From: CAG-177 sp003514385
GTDB taxonomy: Bacteria > Bacillota > Clostridia > Oscillospirales > Acutalibacteraceae
Direction of reading: 5' to 3'
Assembly (NCBI GenBank): GCA_051920445.1
Contig: JBPPLN010000001.1
Coordinates: forward strand, 1,302,001-1,366,000
Length of the DNA: 64,000 nucleotides
The notes under the pieces were generated by a model, which had not been told where the DNA came from, did no database searches, and saw nothing but the letters and a program-made list of their open reading frames with translations. The position numbers were made by a program, and so were the translations under genes. Within the stretch, counting starts at the first letter, position 1; every line of letters starts with the position of its first letter. Positions 7,994 to 17,499 of this stretch are shown here, piece after piece.

Positions 7994-9436
7994 ATGCTGA
8001 AACAAAAAGAAAAAATTGACAAATCAACCTGGCTGACAACAACAGGTCAGCGTGCGAGATATTACATAGGCGACCTTGCAAGAACCTGCGAGGGTGCAAT
8101 AATTACAACCTTTATGACAATGTTCCTGCTAATGCAGGGGATACATCCGGGCAAAATGGCAGCTATTACGCTTTTTGTTAAAATAATAGACTCTTTTGAT
8201 GATGTTATTTTCGGCTTTTTGATTGACAGAATAAAAATCAAAGGAAGCGGAAAATATTTGCCGTGGTTCAGAAAAACCTTTTGGCTGTTTCCGCTGTTTA
8301 CGGTTCTGTTTTTTATGATGCCCATGCAGCTTTCGGAAACCGTAAAGCTTATTTGGTTCGCTGTTTTCTATCTGCTTTATGATTTGAGCTACACCTTGGT
8401 TGAGGTTCCGATGAACTCACTTGCCGTTTCAATAACAGATAACCTTGACGAAAGAAACGCAATTATTCAAAACCGTTCGATTTTAAATAACGGCATTATA
8501 ATGTTTATCGGCATTATTTTCTATACCCTCATAAGCGAAAAAGTTGGTTTACCGATTAAAAATGTTGTTGTCGGTTCTTCTGTGATTTTCTTGTGTGGAA
8601 TGCTTCCGATGCTTACGGGTATAAAAGAATACAATGTCGGGCTTAAAAATGTATCGGCAGAAGAAGAACACTACACTTTCAAGGATATGTTTGACTGTGT
8701 CAGAACAAATAAATATATGTTTATTTTGCTTTTAAGTACAGTTATTACTTCGTGTCTTGCAACGGGAGCAAACCTTGCCAATTTCGTTGCATACTATCAT
8801 TTCGGTAATTCAATGATTTTTATTGTTCCGATTGCCATTTCGGCAGTACCGGGTCTTATTGCTCAGTTGAACACGGCGAAAATAACAAAAAAATTCGGCA
8901 AGGTAAAAACAATCGTTGTTTGCGGTTTATTAGGCGGAATACCTCTTCTTTCCATATTCTTTGTAGGATCTAGCCATTTTGTTCTTATTTGCATTCTTAT
9001 GGTTGTTCAGTCGCTGCCCGGTAATGTCGCAAATATTGCAAAGAGCTTTCTTGTTCCCGATACGATAGAATATACAAGATATAAGACGGGTAAAGATTGC
9101 TCGGGTATTTTCTTTGCACTTAATTCTTTTGTAACAAAGCTTACACAAGGTGTCGCTTCCTCTTTGGGACTTTTCCTTCTCGGCCTTTCAGGCTGGGTTG
9201 AGATTGAAGCAACTGACTTTGCCGATATTGCCTCTCAGGGTGTTGCACAGCCTGAATCAGCCCTGAATATGCTTTGGATTGTTTATACACTTATTCCTGC
9301 TATAGGTACGATTCTTGGTATAGTTGTTATGGCATTCTATAAAATGAAGGATAAAGATGTTGAACTTATGGCAAAGTGCAACGGCGGAGAAATTACAAGA
9401 GAAGAATGTGAAGCACAGCTTTCGAGGAAATATTGA
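7994..9436 (+). CDS. GPH family glycoside/cation symporter (MFS superfamily)
   Basis: A 480-residue polytopic membrane protein with about 12 hydrophobic segments. The early motif DSFDDVIFGFLIDR followed by GKYLPWF is the MelB/GPH pattern (Asp residues in helix 2 and the loop to helix 3). GPH proteins import sugars or glycosides with Na+ or H+. It follows the esterase gene by 16 bases, with AAAAAGGAGA as ribosome site. As the only transporter in the cluster it most likely imports the intact acylated rhamnoglycoside, since all the enzymes lack export signals. Confidence 0.85.
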   Translation: MLKQKEKIDKSTWLTTTGQRARYYIGDLARTCEGAIITTFMTMFLLMQGIHPGKMAAITLFVKIIDSFDDVIFGFLIDRIKIKGSGKYLPWFRKTFWLFPLFTVLFFMMPMQLSETVKLIWFAVFYLLYDLSYTLVEVPMNSLAVSITDNLDERNAIIQNRSILNNGIIMFIGIIFYTLISEKVGLPIKNVVVGSSVIFLCGMLPMLTGIKEYNVGLKNVSAEEEHYTFKDMFDCVRTNKYMFILLLSTVITSCLATGANLANFVAYYHFGNSMIFIVPIAISAVPGLIAQLNTAKITKKFGKVKTIVVCGLLGGIPLLSIFFVGSSHFVLICILMVVQSLPGNVANIAKSFLVPDTIEYTRYKTGKDCSGIFFALNSFVTKLTQGVASSLGLFLLGLSGWVEIEATDFADIASQGVAQPESALNMLWIVYTLIPAIGTILGIVVMAFYKMKDKDVELMAKCNGGEITREECEAQLSRKY

Positions 9437-9437
9437 T

Positions 9438-10640
9438 ATGGTTAAAACAAATGAAATTGACAATACATTTAACAAATACATCATCGATAAGGTAATTCCA
9501 TGCGGAATTTTGCTTGTAAGAAAAGACGGAAAAACCGTGTATAAAAACAAGTGGGGATATTCGGATATTGAAAATCATGAACCCGTCAGATATGATAGCC
9601 TTTTCAGAATGATGTCGATGACAAAGCCGATAACCGCCGCGGCAATAATGAAACTTTTTGATGAGGGTAAAGTCAAAATAGACGATCCGGTTTCAAAGTA
9701 TATTCCATCCTTTAAAAATAGCCGGGTTGTTTGTGACAGGCGATACCCTTTTCCGCCTAAAAATCCGATTCAGTCGCTTGTCGGACTCATAACCTACAAC
9801 AAAGACAAGGTGAAAACTATACCATCGAAAAGAGATATAACAATAAGGGATTTGCTTTCTCACTCGTCAGGACTTGAACAGGGAATCGGCGGCTATGCAA
9901 CAATGCTCAGGGATAAAACCGTAAGAACAACAAACGCCGAGCAGGCGGAAAAATATGCCAAGCAACCGCTTGATTTTGAGCCGGGAACCGGCACGGGTTA
10001 TTCCCCGATAGCAGGATTTGACGTTCTCATAAGCGTTATTGAAAGTGCAAGCGGAGAAAAAGCTGATGATTATTTCAGAAATCATATTTTTCTTCCGCTT
10101 GATATGAACAATTCAACCTTTCACCCGACTCAAAAAGAGAAAGAAAATCTTGTTCAAATTTATAAAAAAAGCGGAAAATCACTAAAAAATGTTACCGGCA
10201 AAAAAGCTGATATGAAAAGCTTTTTTACAATAGCAGAGGGTTCGGATTATGTAAGCGGTTCCGGCGGACTTTATTCAACCGCAGAGGATTATGAGCATTT
10301 TGCACAAATGCTTCTGGACTCAGGAGTTTATAACGGAAAGCGAATTCTATCAGAAGAATCGGTTAAACTTATGCAAACCGAAGCACCGAAAAAGCATCTT
10401 GAACCCGAACCCGGTTTTGTATGGGGACTGGGAGTGAAAATCAGGCAGGATCCGATAAAAGGAAAAACGCCTGCCACAGAGGGGACTTTCGGTTGGTCCG
10501 GTGCTTACGGTACTCATTTCTTTGTTTCTCCGAAAGATAATATGGAATGTGTGTTTATGACAAATGTCAGCAACATCGGCGGTTCTTCTTCAAAGGTCAG
10601 TCAAAAGGTCGAAGAACTTGTGTTTAATATTTTAAAATGA
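9438..10640 (+). CDS. Beta-lactamase-fold serine hydrolase (class C/EstB type)
   Basis: A 400-residue penicillin-binding-protein-like hydrolase. The catalytic SxxK is SMTK (Ser60, Lys63), the second motif is Tyr188-Ser-Pro in GTGYSPIAGF, and the C-terminal FGWSGAYGTHFF replaces the KTG strand. This pattern fits the class C-related esterases and unrelated amidases rather than true beta-lactamases. No signal peptide. Start 9438 is preferred because GAGGAAA lies upstream, only one base after the transporter stop. In this operon it probably acts as an esterase on an acylated glycoside. Confidence 0.82.
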   Translation: MVKTNEIDNTFNKYIIDKVIPCGILLVRKDGKTVYKNKWGYSDIENHEPVRYDSLFRMMSMTKPITAAAIMKLFDEGKVKIDDPVSKYIPSFKNSRVVCDRRYPFPPKNPIQSLVGLITYNKDKVKTIPSKRDITIRDLLSHSSGLEQGIGGYATMLRDKTVRTTNAEQAEKYAKQPLDFEPGTGTGYSPIAGFDVLISVIESASGEKADDYFRNHIFLPLDMNNSTFHPTQKEKENLVQIYKKSGKSLKNVTGKKADMKSFFTIAEGSDYVSGSGGLYSTAEDYEHFAQMLLDSGVYNGKRILSEESVKLMQTEAPKKHLEPEPGFVWGLGVKIRQDPIKGKTPATEGTFGWSGAYGTHFFVSPKDNMECVFMTNVSNIGGSSSKVSQKVEELVFNILK

Positions 10641-10649
10641 GGGGTAACC

Positions 10650-13199
10650 ATGAGAATAATTAATTTTAGAATCAATCATATGAAAGAGCCTTTTGTTGAC
10701 GCCGCTCCGGAGTTTTCATGGCAGATTGAAAGTGATGAAAATTCTGTCTTTCAGACTGCCTATCAAATAAACGTATGCGATGAAAAAAGTGAAGTGTGGA
10801 GCAGCGGCAAGGTGCTTTCAAACAAACAGTCTTTCATCAAATACGGCGGAGCTTTAAAATCCAAAACGCAGTATTCGGTCTGTATCACTGTTTGGGATAA
10901 CAAAGGAAATTGCTCCGCTCTGAAATCTAAGTTTGAAACAGCATTTTTAAACGCCGATGAATGGAAAGGAAGTTTTTCAAAAAGTCCTTTTGACAGAAAC
11001 GAAAGTAAGGTATTTGTTTACGGAATTGAAAATCCGCCCGTATATTTTGAAAAAGATTTTGATATTACGGACGAAGTTATAAGAGCAAGACTTTATGCGA
11101 CGGCATATGGTGCATACAACGCTTATGTCGGTGGCAAAAAAGTCGGTGACGCCGTTCTTGCTCCGGAATATACACCATACAACAAAATCCTTAATTATCA
11201 GGTTTATGATGTTACGGATATGCTGACAAACGGCAAAAACAAGATTGAGTTTCTCGTAGGAGACGGTTGGTTTTTCTGTCCGCAAACGGAAATTACGACC
11301 GACGAAAAAATAGATAATTTATCTGTTTTGTATCAGCTTGAAATTGAGTATAAAGGCGGAAAATCGGCAGTTGTTTTTTCGGACGGAAACGAAATTTGCC
11401 GCAAGAGTAATATTGTTTTTTCTGATTTGTTTATGGGTGAAAAAGTCGATTTTACTTTGCCCGAAAGCGAAAGAAAAAAAGCAATCGCTACCGATTATTC
11501 ACTTAAAAATCTCCGTTTACAGCCTATTCCTCAAATAAAGGCAGTTGAGAAATTTGACGCAAAGGAAGTGTATATTTCACCGAAAGGTGAAACAATAGTT
11601 GATTTCGGTCAGGTTATTGCAGGAAGATGTAAAATCAAAATAAACGGGGCAAGAGGAACCGAAATCAAGCTTGAACACACCGAAATTACGGATAAGGACG
11701 GCAATTATTTCGCGCAATTCGACCTTGTAAAGCAAACGGATATTGTTGTCTGTTCGGGCGAGCCTTTCGTTTTTGAGCCGGAATTTTCATTTCACGGATT
11801 CAGGTACTTAAAGGTCAGCGGAATGATAAATCCCGTAAAAGAAGATTTTACCGCCGTTCTGCTTTCAACCGAAAAAGAGAACATAGGAAATTTTGTTTGT
11901 GATGACGAGCGGTTCAACAGGCTTTATAAAAACATTCGCTATTCACAGAAAAACAATATGATGTCCGTTCCTACGGATTGTCCGTCAAGGGAAAAAGCTG
12001 GCTGGACGGGAGATATTCTTGTCTATGCAAAAACCGCAATGCAAAACGAAGATATGACCGCGTTTCTTTCTTCGTGGATTAAAGGGCTTGCCGCTGACCA
12101 AAAAGAGGACGGAGTAATTCCCATCACTTCACCCTTTAACAAGGTTTACGAGGCTGTTGCAAAGCAGACAATGGCTCCTTTCGGTGATGAATTAACCGGT
12201 GTTGCCGGTTGGAGTGATGCAATAGTTTGGGTTCCCTATGATATATATAAAATGACAGGCAATGCCGAGATTTTATCAGTCAATTATCAGTCGATAAAAA
12301 TCTGGTGCGATTACATCATTCATACTGCGGAAAACAAAAGAGGAAGTTCGCTTCCCTACGACTATGAACGTTACCTTTGGAACACAGGCTTTCATTTCGG
12401 TGAATGGTTAGTGCCGGGAAGAGAGGCGGAGGGATTTGAAATTTGCAAAGAAACCGCCTGTTATATCGCTCCGTTTTTCGGGTATATGACCCTTGCCAAA
12501 ATGAGTGAAATATCGTCAATCCTGAAAACAGATGATGAAAAGTATTATAAGATGATGTCAGAAAAGTTCAAATACGCAATTCAAAACGGACTTATGAAAT
12601 CAGATATTCTTCCGGACTATCTACAAGGTTTATATGTGCTTGCAATAGCTTTTGACCTTGTTTCAGAGGAAAACGAAAAAGAATATGCGGATAAACTTAT
12701 CAGCCTTGTTGAAAAGAACAACGGCTGTCTTTGCACGGGATTTCTTGCAACGCCGTATCTTCTTGATGTGCTATGCAAAGTCGGAAGATGGGATTTGGCA
12801 AAGAACATTTTGCTTCAAACAAAAAGACCGTCATGGCTTTTTGAGGTTGAACACGGAGCAACGGCAATTTGGGAGGATTGGTTTGCACTCGATGATGAAA
12901 ACAATCCAAAAAAGACAAGCTATGACCATTACGCTTTCGGTGTAGTAGACGATTTCATTTTCAGAAAGATTTGCGGCATCTCGGCTATTGAACCGGGCTT
13001 CTCAAAGTTTAAAGTTGCACCGATTGAAGATGATGTTTTCGGAAATTGGGAAAGAGAATTTATTTCGGAATACGGAAAAATCAAAGTTAAGAAAACCGAG
13101 GAAACGCTTGAAGTAACCGTTCCCTGCAATACCACGGCAGTAATTGAATGGAACGGCAAAACATACGAAAAAGAAAGCGGAAAGTACATTTTACAATAA
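10650..13199 (+). CDS. GH78 alpha-L-rhamnosidase
   Basis: An 849-residue glycoside hydrolase family 78 enzyme that cleaves terminal alpha-L-rhamnose. An N-terminal beta-sandwich (about 1-110) precedes a rhamnosidase N-domain, the concanavalin-like domain, an (alpha/alpha)6 barrel and a C-terminal beta domain. The family active-site block is DCPSREKAGWTGD, with Asp443, Glu448 (general acid) and Asp455 spaced as in characterised GH78 enzymes. A second acidic residue, Glu742, lies in GATAIWEDW. No signal peptide, so the enzyme is cytoplasmic. The gene sits 9 bases after the serine hydrolase and upstream of rhaBAD, which explains the rhamnose supply. Confidence 0.95.
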   Translation: MRIINFRINHMKEPFVDAAPEFSWQIESDENSVFQTAYQINVCDEKSEVWSSGKVLSNKQSFIKYGGALKSKTQYSVCITVWDNKGNCSALKSKFETAFLNADEWKGSFSKSPFDRNESKVFVYGIENPPVYFEKDFDITDEVIRARLYATAYGAYNAYVGGKKVGDAVLAPEYTPYNKILNYQVYDVTDMLTNGKNKIEFLVGDGWFFCPQTEITTDEKIDNLSVLYQLEIEYKGGKSAVVFSDGNEICRKSNIVFSDLFMGEKVDFTLPESERKKAIATDYSLKNLRLQPIPQIKAVEKFDAKEVYISPKGETIVDFGQVIAGRCKIKINGARGTEIKLEHTEITDKDGNYFAQFDLVKQTDIVVCSGEPFVFEPEFSFHGFRYLKVSGMINPVKEDFTAVLLSTEKENIGNFVCDDERFNRLYKNIRYSQKNNMMSVPTDCPSREKAGWTGDILVYAKTAMQNEDMTAFLSSWIKGLAADQKEDGVIPITSPFNKVYEAVAKQTMAPFGDELTGVAGWSDAIVWVPYDIYKMTGNAEILSVNYQSIKIWCDYIIHTAENKRGSSLPYDYERYLWNTGFHFGEWLVPGREAEGFEICKETACYIAPFFGYMTLAKMSEISSILKTDDEKYYKMMSEKFKYAIQNGLMKSDILPDYLQGLYVLAIAFDLVSEENEKEYADKLISLVEKNNGCLCTGFLATPYLLDVLCKVGRWDLAKNILLQTKRPSWLFEVEHGATAIWEDWFALDDENNPKKTSYDHYAFGVVDDFIFRKICGISAIEPGFSKFKVAPIEDDVFGNWEREFISEYGKIKVKKTEETLEVTVPCNTTAVIEWNGKTYEKESGKYILQ

Positions 13200-13224
13200 T
13201 ATAATTTAGAAATGGGGTTTTTTT

Positions 13225-13896
13225 ATGAAAAACAATAAGAAACTTACGGCAGTTATTTTGGCAATAATTCTCGGTTGCGGCATTTCTTTGGCAGGATGCG
13301 GAAAAAATGAAACGCAAACCGAAACAGGAACACCTACCACCACTCCATCGCAGGAATATAGCCAGTCTGTCTCAAATTCAACGGAACCGACAATGGAACC
13401 GACAATGTTAAATCAGGAACCGTCTTCATCGGTTTCAAGTGATGAACCGTCAACACAAGCTCCGGTTTTAAAGGAAACCGTATTGAAAGGAACAAACAGC
13501 TCTGTTTTGACTATTCATACAAACGGCACATATGATTTTGTGTGCTCGGACTACTATCTTTCCACAAAAGATTATCCTGCACTTAAAGCATTGCTTATTA
13601 TGGCAAATGATGAACAGAAAAAATACATTGTGGAAAAAGACGGAGCCAAGGCGTTGGGACCTATCAGTCTTTCATTTAATGCCGATACATACTCTGTTTC
13701 CGGTGGAACACTAACACTTGGCAATAAAAAACCCGTCTACGTTGACAAAGTCGGTTGGGAAATACCCGCTATTTCAACAGTTACTAAAAGCGGCAACTCA
13801 TACAAAATAAGCATTAAGGGCGATAACGGAAAGTATAAATTCGATTTTGCCGAATTCACCCTCACCGCCGAACAAGCTAAGAACATCGGACTTTGA
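13225..13896 (+). CDS. Lipoprotein of unknown function in the rhamnose operon
   Basis: A 223-residue predicted lipoprotein. The signal sequence ends in the lipobox LAGC (Cys near residue 29). A Thr/Ser/Pro/Glu-rich linker (about 30-85, with a repeated TEPTMEPTM unit) leads to a folded domain of about 130 residues rich in beta-strand patterns. I do not recognise the domain. It is the only exported protein of the cluster, so it could present the glycoside to the transporter or act as a surface sensor; both are guesses. Ribosome site is a weak AATGGGG. Confidence 0.75.
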   Translation: MKNNKKLTAVILAIILGCGISLAGCGKNETQTETGTPTTTPSQEYSQSVSNSTEPTMEPTMLNQEPSSSVSSDEPSTQAPVLKETVLKGTNSSVLTIHTNGTYDFVCSDYYLSTKDYPALKALLIMANDEQKKYIVEKDGAKALGPISLSFNADTYSVSGGTLTLGNKKPVYVDKVGWEIPAISTVTKSGNSYKISIKGDNGKYKFDFAEFTLTAEQAKNIGL

Positions 13897-13898
13897 TT

Positions 13899-14876
13899 AT
13901 GATGATAAACAAAAATACTACGCTCAAAGAAATATATAATATTTCAAAACTAACCGATATAAAAGATTGCCTTATTTCAGGAGGAAACTTTTTCGAGGGT
14001 GAAAGTGCGGAAATGACACTTGAACAGCTCCACGAAAAAAATCCGACCTGGGCGACGAATGATATGATTTTTGGGCTTGAACGGCTCTTGAAAAGTGAAT
14101 TTCAGGTCTTTCCGCTTTATAAAAATGAAAGCGAAAAAAGAAATGTTAAATTAACCTATTTGCCGGCTCAAAAGAGAACGGAAGATTACTGTATAATTCT
14201 CCTTGCAGGCGGTGCTTACGGGGCAGTCTGTACTATGGTTGAGTCCTTGCCCGTTGCGGCAAAATTTAATGAATTGGGAATTGACTGTTTTTGTCTCAAT
14301 TATGAAACGGCAACTCCGGACAGCTTTGAAAAAGGTCTTCTGCCTGCTCCTCTCGATGATTTGGCTAAGAGCTGCAAGCTAATTTTTGAAACCGATAAAT
14401 TTGATTACAAGACATACTGTGTCTGCGGTTTTTCGGCAGGCGGTCATATTGCTTCACTTTGGGGTACGAATATTATCGGTGCAAAGAAGTATAATCTTCC
14501 GCTGCCGAAAGCATTACTGCTTGTATATCCGCTTATAACAATGGAAAATGTCAAGGACGGTCCGATAAAAAGGTATATGTGCGCAGGTATGTTCGGCAAA
14601 GACTGTGACCTCGAAAAAATACGAAGTTACGACACAAGCAGGCTTGCATGCGGCACTTATCCCCCGACATATATTGTCAGGGCAGAAAATGACAGCACCG
14701 TTTCGGTAAAAGACGGTAACGATTTGAAATCAGCTCTTGACGCATGCCATGTTAAGTGTGTAATTGAGCAGGCGAAGACGGGAGAGCACGGTTTCGGGCT
14801 TGGTAGTGAAACTCCGCTTTACGGCTGGACTGATCGAGCCGTAGAATTTATAAAGAGCACAGAGGTGAAAATATGA
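13899..14876 (+). CDS. Alpha/beta hydrolase, BD-FAE-type esterase
   Basis: A 325-residue serine esterase. The nucleophile elbow CGFSAGGHIASLWG places Ser at about 179. The oxyanion region is ILLAGGAYGAVC, and a later HGFGLG carries the candidate base. The N-terminal 90 residues form a separate cap-like section starting MMINKNTTLKEIYN. It is the second esterase of this type in the operon and differs from the first in N-terminal length, so the two may act on different ester positions. ATG 13899 lies two bases after the lipoprotein stop; an upstream TTG at 13893 is less likely. Confidence 0.8.
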   Translation: MMINKNTTLKEIYNISKLTDIKDCLISGGNFFEGESAEMTLEQLHEKNPTWATNDMIFGLERLLKSEFQVFPLYKNESEKRNVKLTYLPAQKRTEDYCIILLAGGAYGAVCTMVESLPVAAKFNELGIDCFCLNYETATPDSFEKGLLPAPLDDLAKSCKLIFETDKFDYKTYCVCGFSAGGHIASLWGTNIIGAKKYNLPLPKALLLVYPLITMENVKDGPIKRYMCAGMFGKDCDLEKIRSYDTSRLACGTYPPTYIVRAENDSTVSVKDGNDLKSALDACHVKCVIEQAKTGEHGFGLGSETPLYGWTDRAVEFIKSTEVKI

Positions 14877-16243
14877 CCTGCTGTTTAGCCATAGATATAG
14901 GTGCATCATCGGGCAGACACATATTAGGAAGCGTTGAAAACGGTAAAATCGTGCTGACAGAGATTTACCGCTTTGAAAACGGAATAAAGGATGAAAACGG
15001 AACACTTGTCTGGGACACCGAAAGACTTTTGAGTGAAGTCAAGAACGGACTTAAAAAATGCCGTGAAATCGGCAAGATTCCAAAAACGATAGCTATTGAC
15101 ACCTGGGGAGTTGATTATGTACTTTTAGATGAAAATAAAAAAGAGCTTTTTCCTTGTGTGTCTTATCGTGACAAAAGAACAGACGGCATACCTTCGTCCG
15201 AAGATTTCCCGATTTCAGCTAAAAGACTGTATAATCGAACAGGCATTCAGACTCAAGATTTCAACACGATTTATCAGCTTTGGTGCGATAAGAAAAGCGG
15301 AAAGCTTGAAAACGCAAGGCACTTTCTGATGATGCCGGATTATCTTTCTTTTAAGCTTACCGGTAAAATTGCGAATGAATACACTAACGCAACAACAACC
15401 GGGCTTGTAAATGCCGAAAGTAAAGGTTGGGATAAGAAAATTTTGTCCATGCTTGATATTGATGAAAGCCTGTTTTTGCCGCTGTGTAATCCCGGAACGG
15501 TTTTGGGTGAATTTTCAAAGAATATTCAGTCTGAACTCGGTTTTAATTCTACGGTAATTTTTGCACCGAGCCATGACACCGCCTCTGCAGTTGCCGCCTG
15601 CCCTCTTGACGAAAAAAGCGTGTATATTTCTTCCGGCACCTGGTCACTTGTAGGTACGGAAAACACATTCCCGGTTTTGACAAGTGAAGCACAAAAAGCA
15701 AACTTCACAAATGAGGGCGGAGCCGAATACCGCTTTCGTTTTCTTGAAAATATTATGGGAATGTGGCTGTTTCAAAACATTCGCAAGGAACTCGGCAAAA
15801 AATATACATATGATGAAATGATGATAATGGCGATGAAAAGCGACTATAAAAAAGCTTTCTCGCCGAATCTACCCTCTCTTGTCGCCCCGGAAAGTATGCT
15901 CACCTCAATTCGGACGGCGTTAGGTGAGGAAAATTTATCACTTGCAAATATGCTTAAATCTGTCTATATTTCGCTTGCAAAATCTTATGACAAAGCGATT
16001 AAAGACATCGAAAAAATATGCCGAAAGCAAATCGAGAACATCATTATCGTCGGCGGCGGAAGCAAAGATAAATACCTCAACCGACTGACAAGTGAAATCA
16101 CCGGCAAGAAGGTCTTTACCGGCCTTTCCGAGGCTACGGCACTCGGAAATATCGCCGTACAGATTATGTATGACAAAAAAATCAGCCTTACCGAGGCAAG
16201 GCAAGTGATAAAACAATCTTTTGATATTAAGGAGTGCAAATGA
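14873..16243 (+). CDS. rhaB: Rhamnulokinase
   Basis: A 456-residue FGGY-family sugar kinase that phosphorylates L-rhamnulose at O-1 with ATP. The N-terminal phosphate-binding motif is AIDIGASSGRHILG; the sugar-binding WGVDYVLLD and the C-terminal IIIVGGGSKDKYLNRLTS are typical of RhaB. Its ATG overlaps the upstream stop (ATGA), and its own stop overlaps rhaA in the same way. The rhaB-rhaA-rhaD order gives a complete route from L-rhamnose to dihydroxyacetone phosphate and lactaldehyde. Confidence 0.95.
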   Translation: MTCCLAIDIGASSGRHILGSVENGKIVLTEIYRFENGIKDENGTLVWDTERLLSEVKNGLKKCREIGKIPKTIAIDTWGVDYVLLDENKKELFPCVSYRDKRTDGIPSSEDFPISAKRLYNRTGIQTQDFNTIYQLWCDKKSGKLENARHFLMMPDYLSFKLTGKIANEYTNATTTGLVNAESKGWDKKILSMLDIDESLFLPLCNPGTVLGEFSKNIQSELGFNSTVIFAPSHDTASAVAACPLDEKSVYISSGTWSLVGTENTFPVLTSEAQKANFTNEGGAEYRFRFLENIMGMWLFQNIRKELGKKYTYDEMMIMAMKSDYKKAFSPNLPSLVAPESMLTSIRTALGEENLSLANMLKSVYISLAKSYDKAIKDIEKICRKQIENIIIVGGGSKDKYLNRLTSEITGKKVFTGLSEATALGNIAVQIMYDKKISLTEARQVIKQSFDIKECK

Positions 16244-17499
16244 TAATGCCTTATGAAAATGCCAAAGGAGCCTATGCAAAATACGGCATAGATACCGATA
16301 AAGCCATTGAGAAGCTGAAAAGCGTTTCAGTTTCGCTTCACTGCTGGCAGGGAGACGATGTTCGCGGTTTTGATACAGACCCCGAAAAGCCGTTAACCGG
16401 CGGTATTCAGACAACAGGCAATTACCCCGGAAGAGCGAGAACTCCCGAAGAACTTATGAGAGATATTGACAAGGTGATTTCTCTTGTGCCGGGTAAGGTT
16501 AAACTTAATCTTCACGCAAGTTATGCGATTTTCGACAAAGAGAACCCGTGGGTTGACCGAGATAAAATCGAGCCGAAACACTTTAAAAAGTGGGTAGATT
16601 TCTGCAAAAAAAGAGGTTTGGGCTGTGACTTTAATCCGACATTTTTCTCTCACCCCAAATGCGATCCGCTGACCCTTTCTTCACCGAATGAAGAAACAAG
16701 AAGGTTTTGGATTGAGCACGGAAAAGCCTGCATAAGAATTTCAAGCTATCTTGCCGAGGAGCTCGGCGAACAATGTATTATGAATATTTGGACCGGCGAC
16801 GGCTTTAAGGATATTCCTGCCGACAGAATTGGCCCTCGAATGAGATACAAAGAAGCCATAGACGATATTCTGTCCGAGCCTTATGATTTTAAAAAAGTAA
16901 AGCCGTGCGTTGAAAGCAAAGTGTTCGGCATCGGTGTTGAAAGCTATACAGTCGGGTCTGCAGAGTTTTCGCTATCTTATGCGGCAATGAATAAGGATAA
17001 ATGTATTCCGCTTATGGATAACGGACATTATCATCCGACAGAGGTTGTCAGCGACAAAATCCCTGCCTTGCTCACTTTCTTTCCCGAAATAGCCCTTCAC
17101 ATTACCAGGCCTGTTCGTTGGGACAGTGACCATGTTGTGCTGCTTGACGATGAAACGAAAGAAATCGCAAAGGAGATTGTCCGCTGCGGCGGTCTCGACG
17201 GCAGAGTGAAAATTGCGCTTGACTATTTTGACGCAAGCATCAATCGTATATCCGCTTGGACGGTAGGATTCAGAAATGTTCAGAAAGCACTTCTGGGTGC
17301 TCTGCTCGAACCACCAACATTAAAAGAAATGCAGAACAAGGGCAATTTCACAAAACTTATGGTAGTGAGTGAGGAAGTAAAAACTCTGCCATTCGGTGAA
17401 GTATGGAACGAGTATTGCCGTCAATGCGGCAAACCGCTTGACGGCGAATGGTACAATATTGTTGAAGACTACGAAAAAGAGGAGCTTTTAAAAAGATGA
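16240..17499 (+). CDS. rhaA: L-rhamnose isomerase
   Basis: A 419-residue metal-dependent isomerase converting L-rhamnose to L-rhamnulose, close to the usual family length. Recognisable blocks are VSLHCWQGDDVRGFD near the start, HASYAIFDKENPWVDRD, DFNPTFFSHP, LMDNGHYHPTE and HITRPVRWDSDHVV, with the metal-binding His and Asp residues. ATG 16240 is chosen because AGGAG lies 5 bases upstream and it makes an ATGA overlap with rhaB. Confidence 0.97.
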   Translation: MIMPYENAKGAYAKYGIDTDKAIEKLKSVSVSLHCWQGDDVRGFDTDPEKPLTGGIQTTGNYPGRARTPEELMRDIDKVISLVPGKVKLNLHASYAIFDKENPWVDRDKIEPKHFKKWVDFCKKRGLGCDFNPTFFSHPKCDPLTLSSPNEETRRFWIEHGKACIRISSYLAEELGEQCIMNIWTGDGFKDIPADRIGPRMRYKEAIDDILSEPYDFKKVKPCVESKVFGIGVESYTVGSAEFSLSYAAMNKDKCIPLMDNGHYHPTEVVSDKIPALLTFFPEIALHITRPVRWDSDHVVLLDDETKEIAKEIVRCGGLDGRVKIALDYFDASINRISAWTVGFRNVQKALLGALLEPPTLKEMQNKGNFTKLMVVSEEVKTLPFGEVWNEYCRQCGKPLDGEWYNIVEDYEKEELLKR

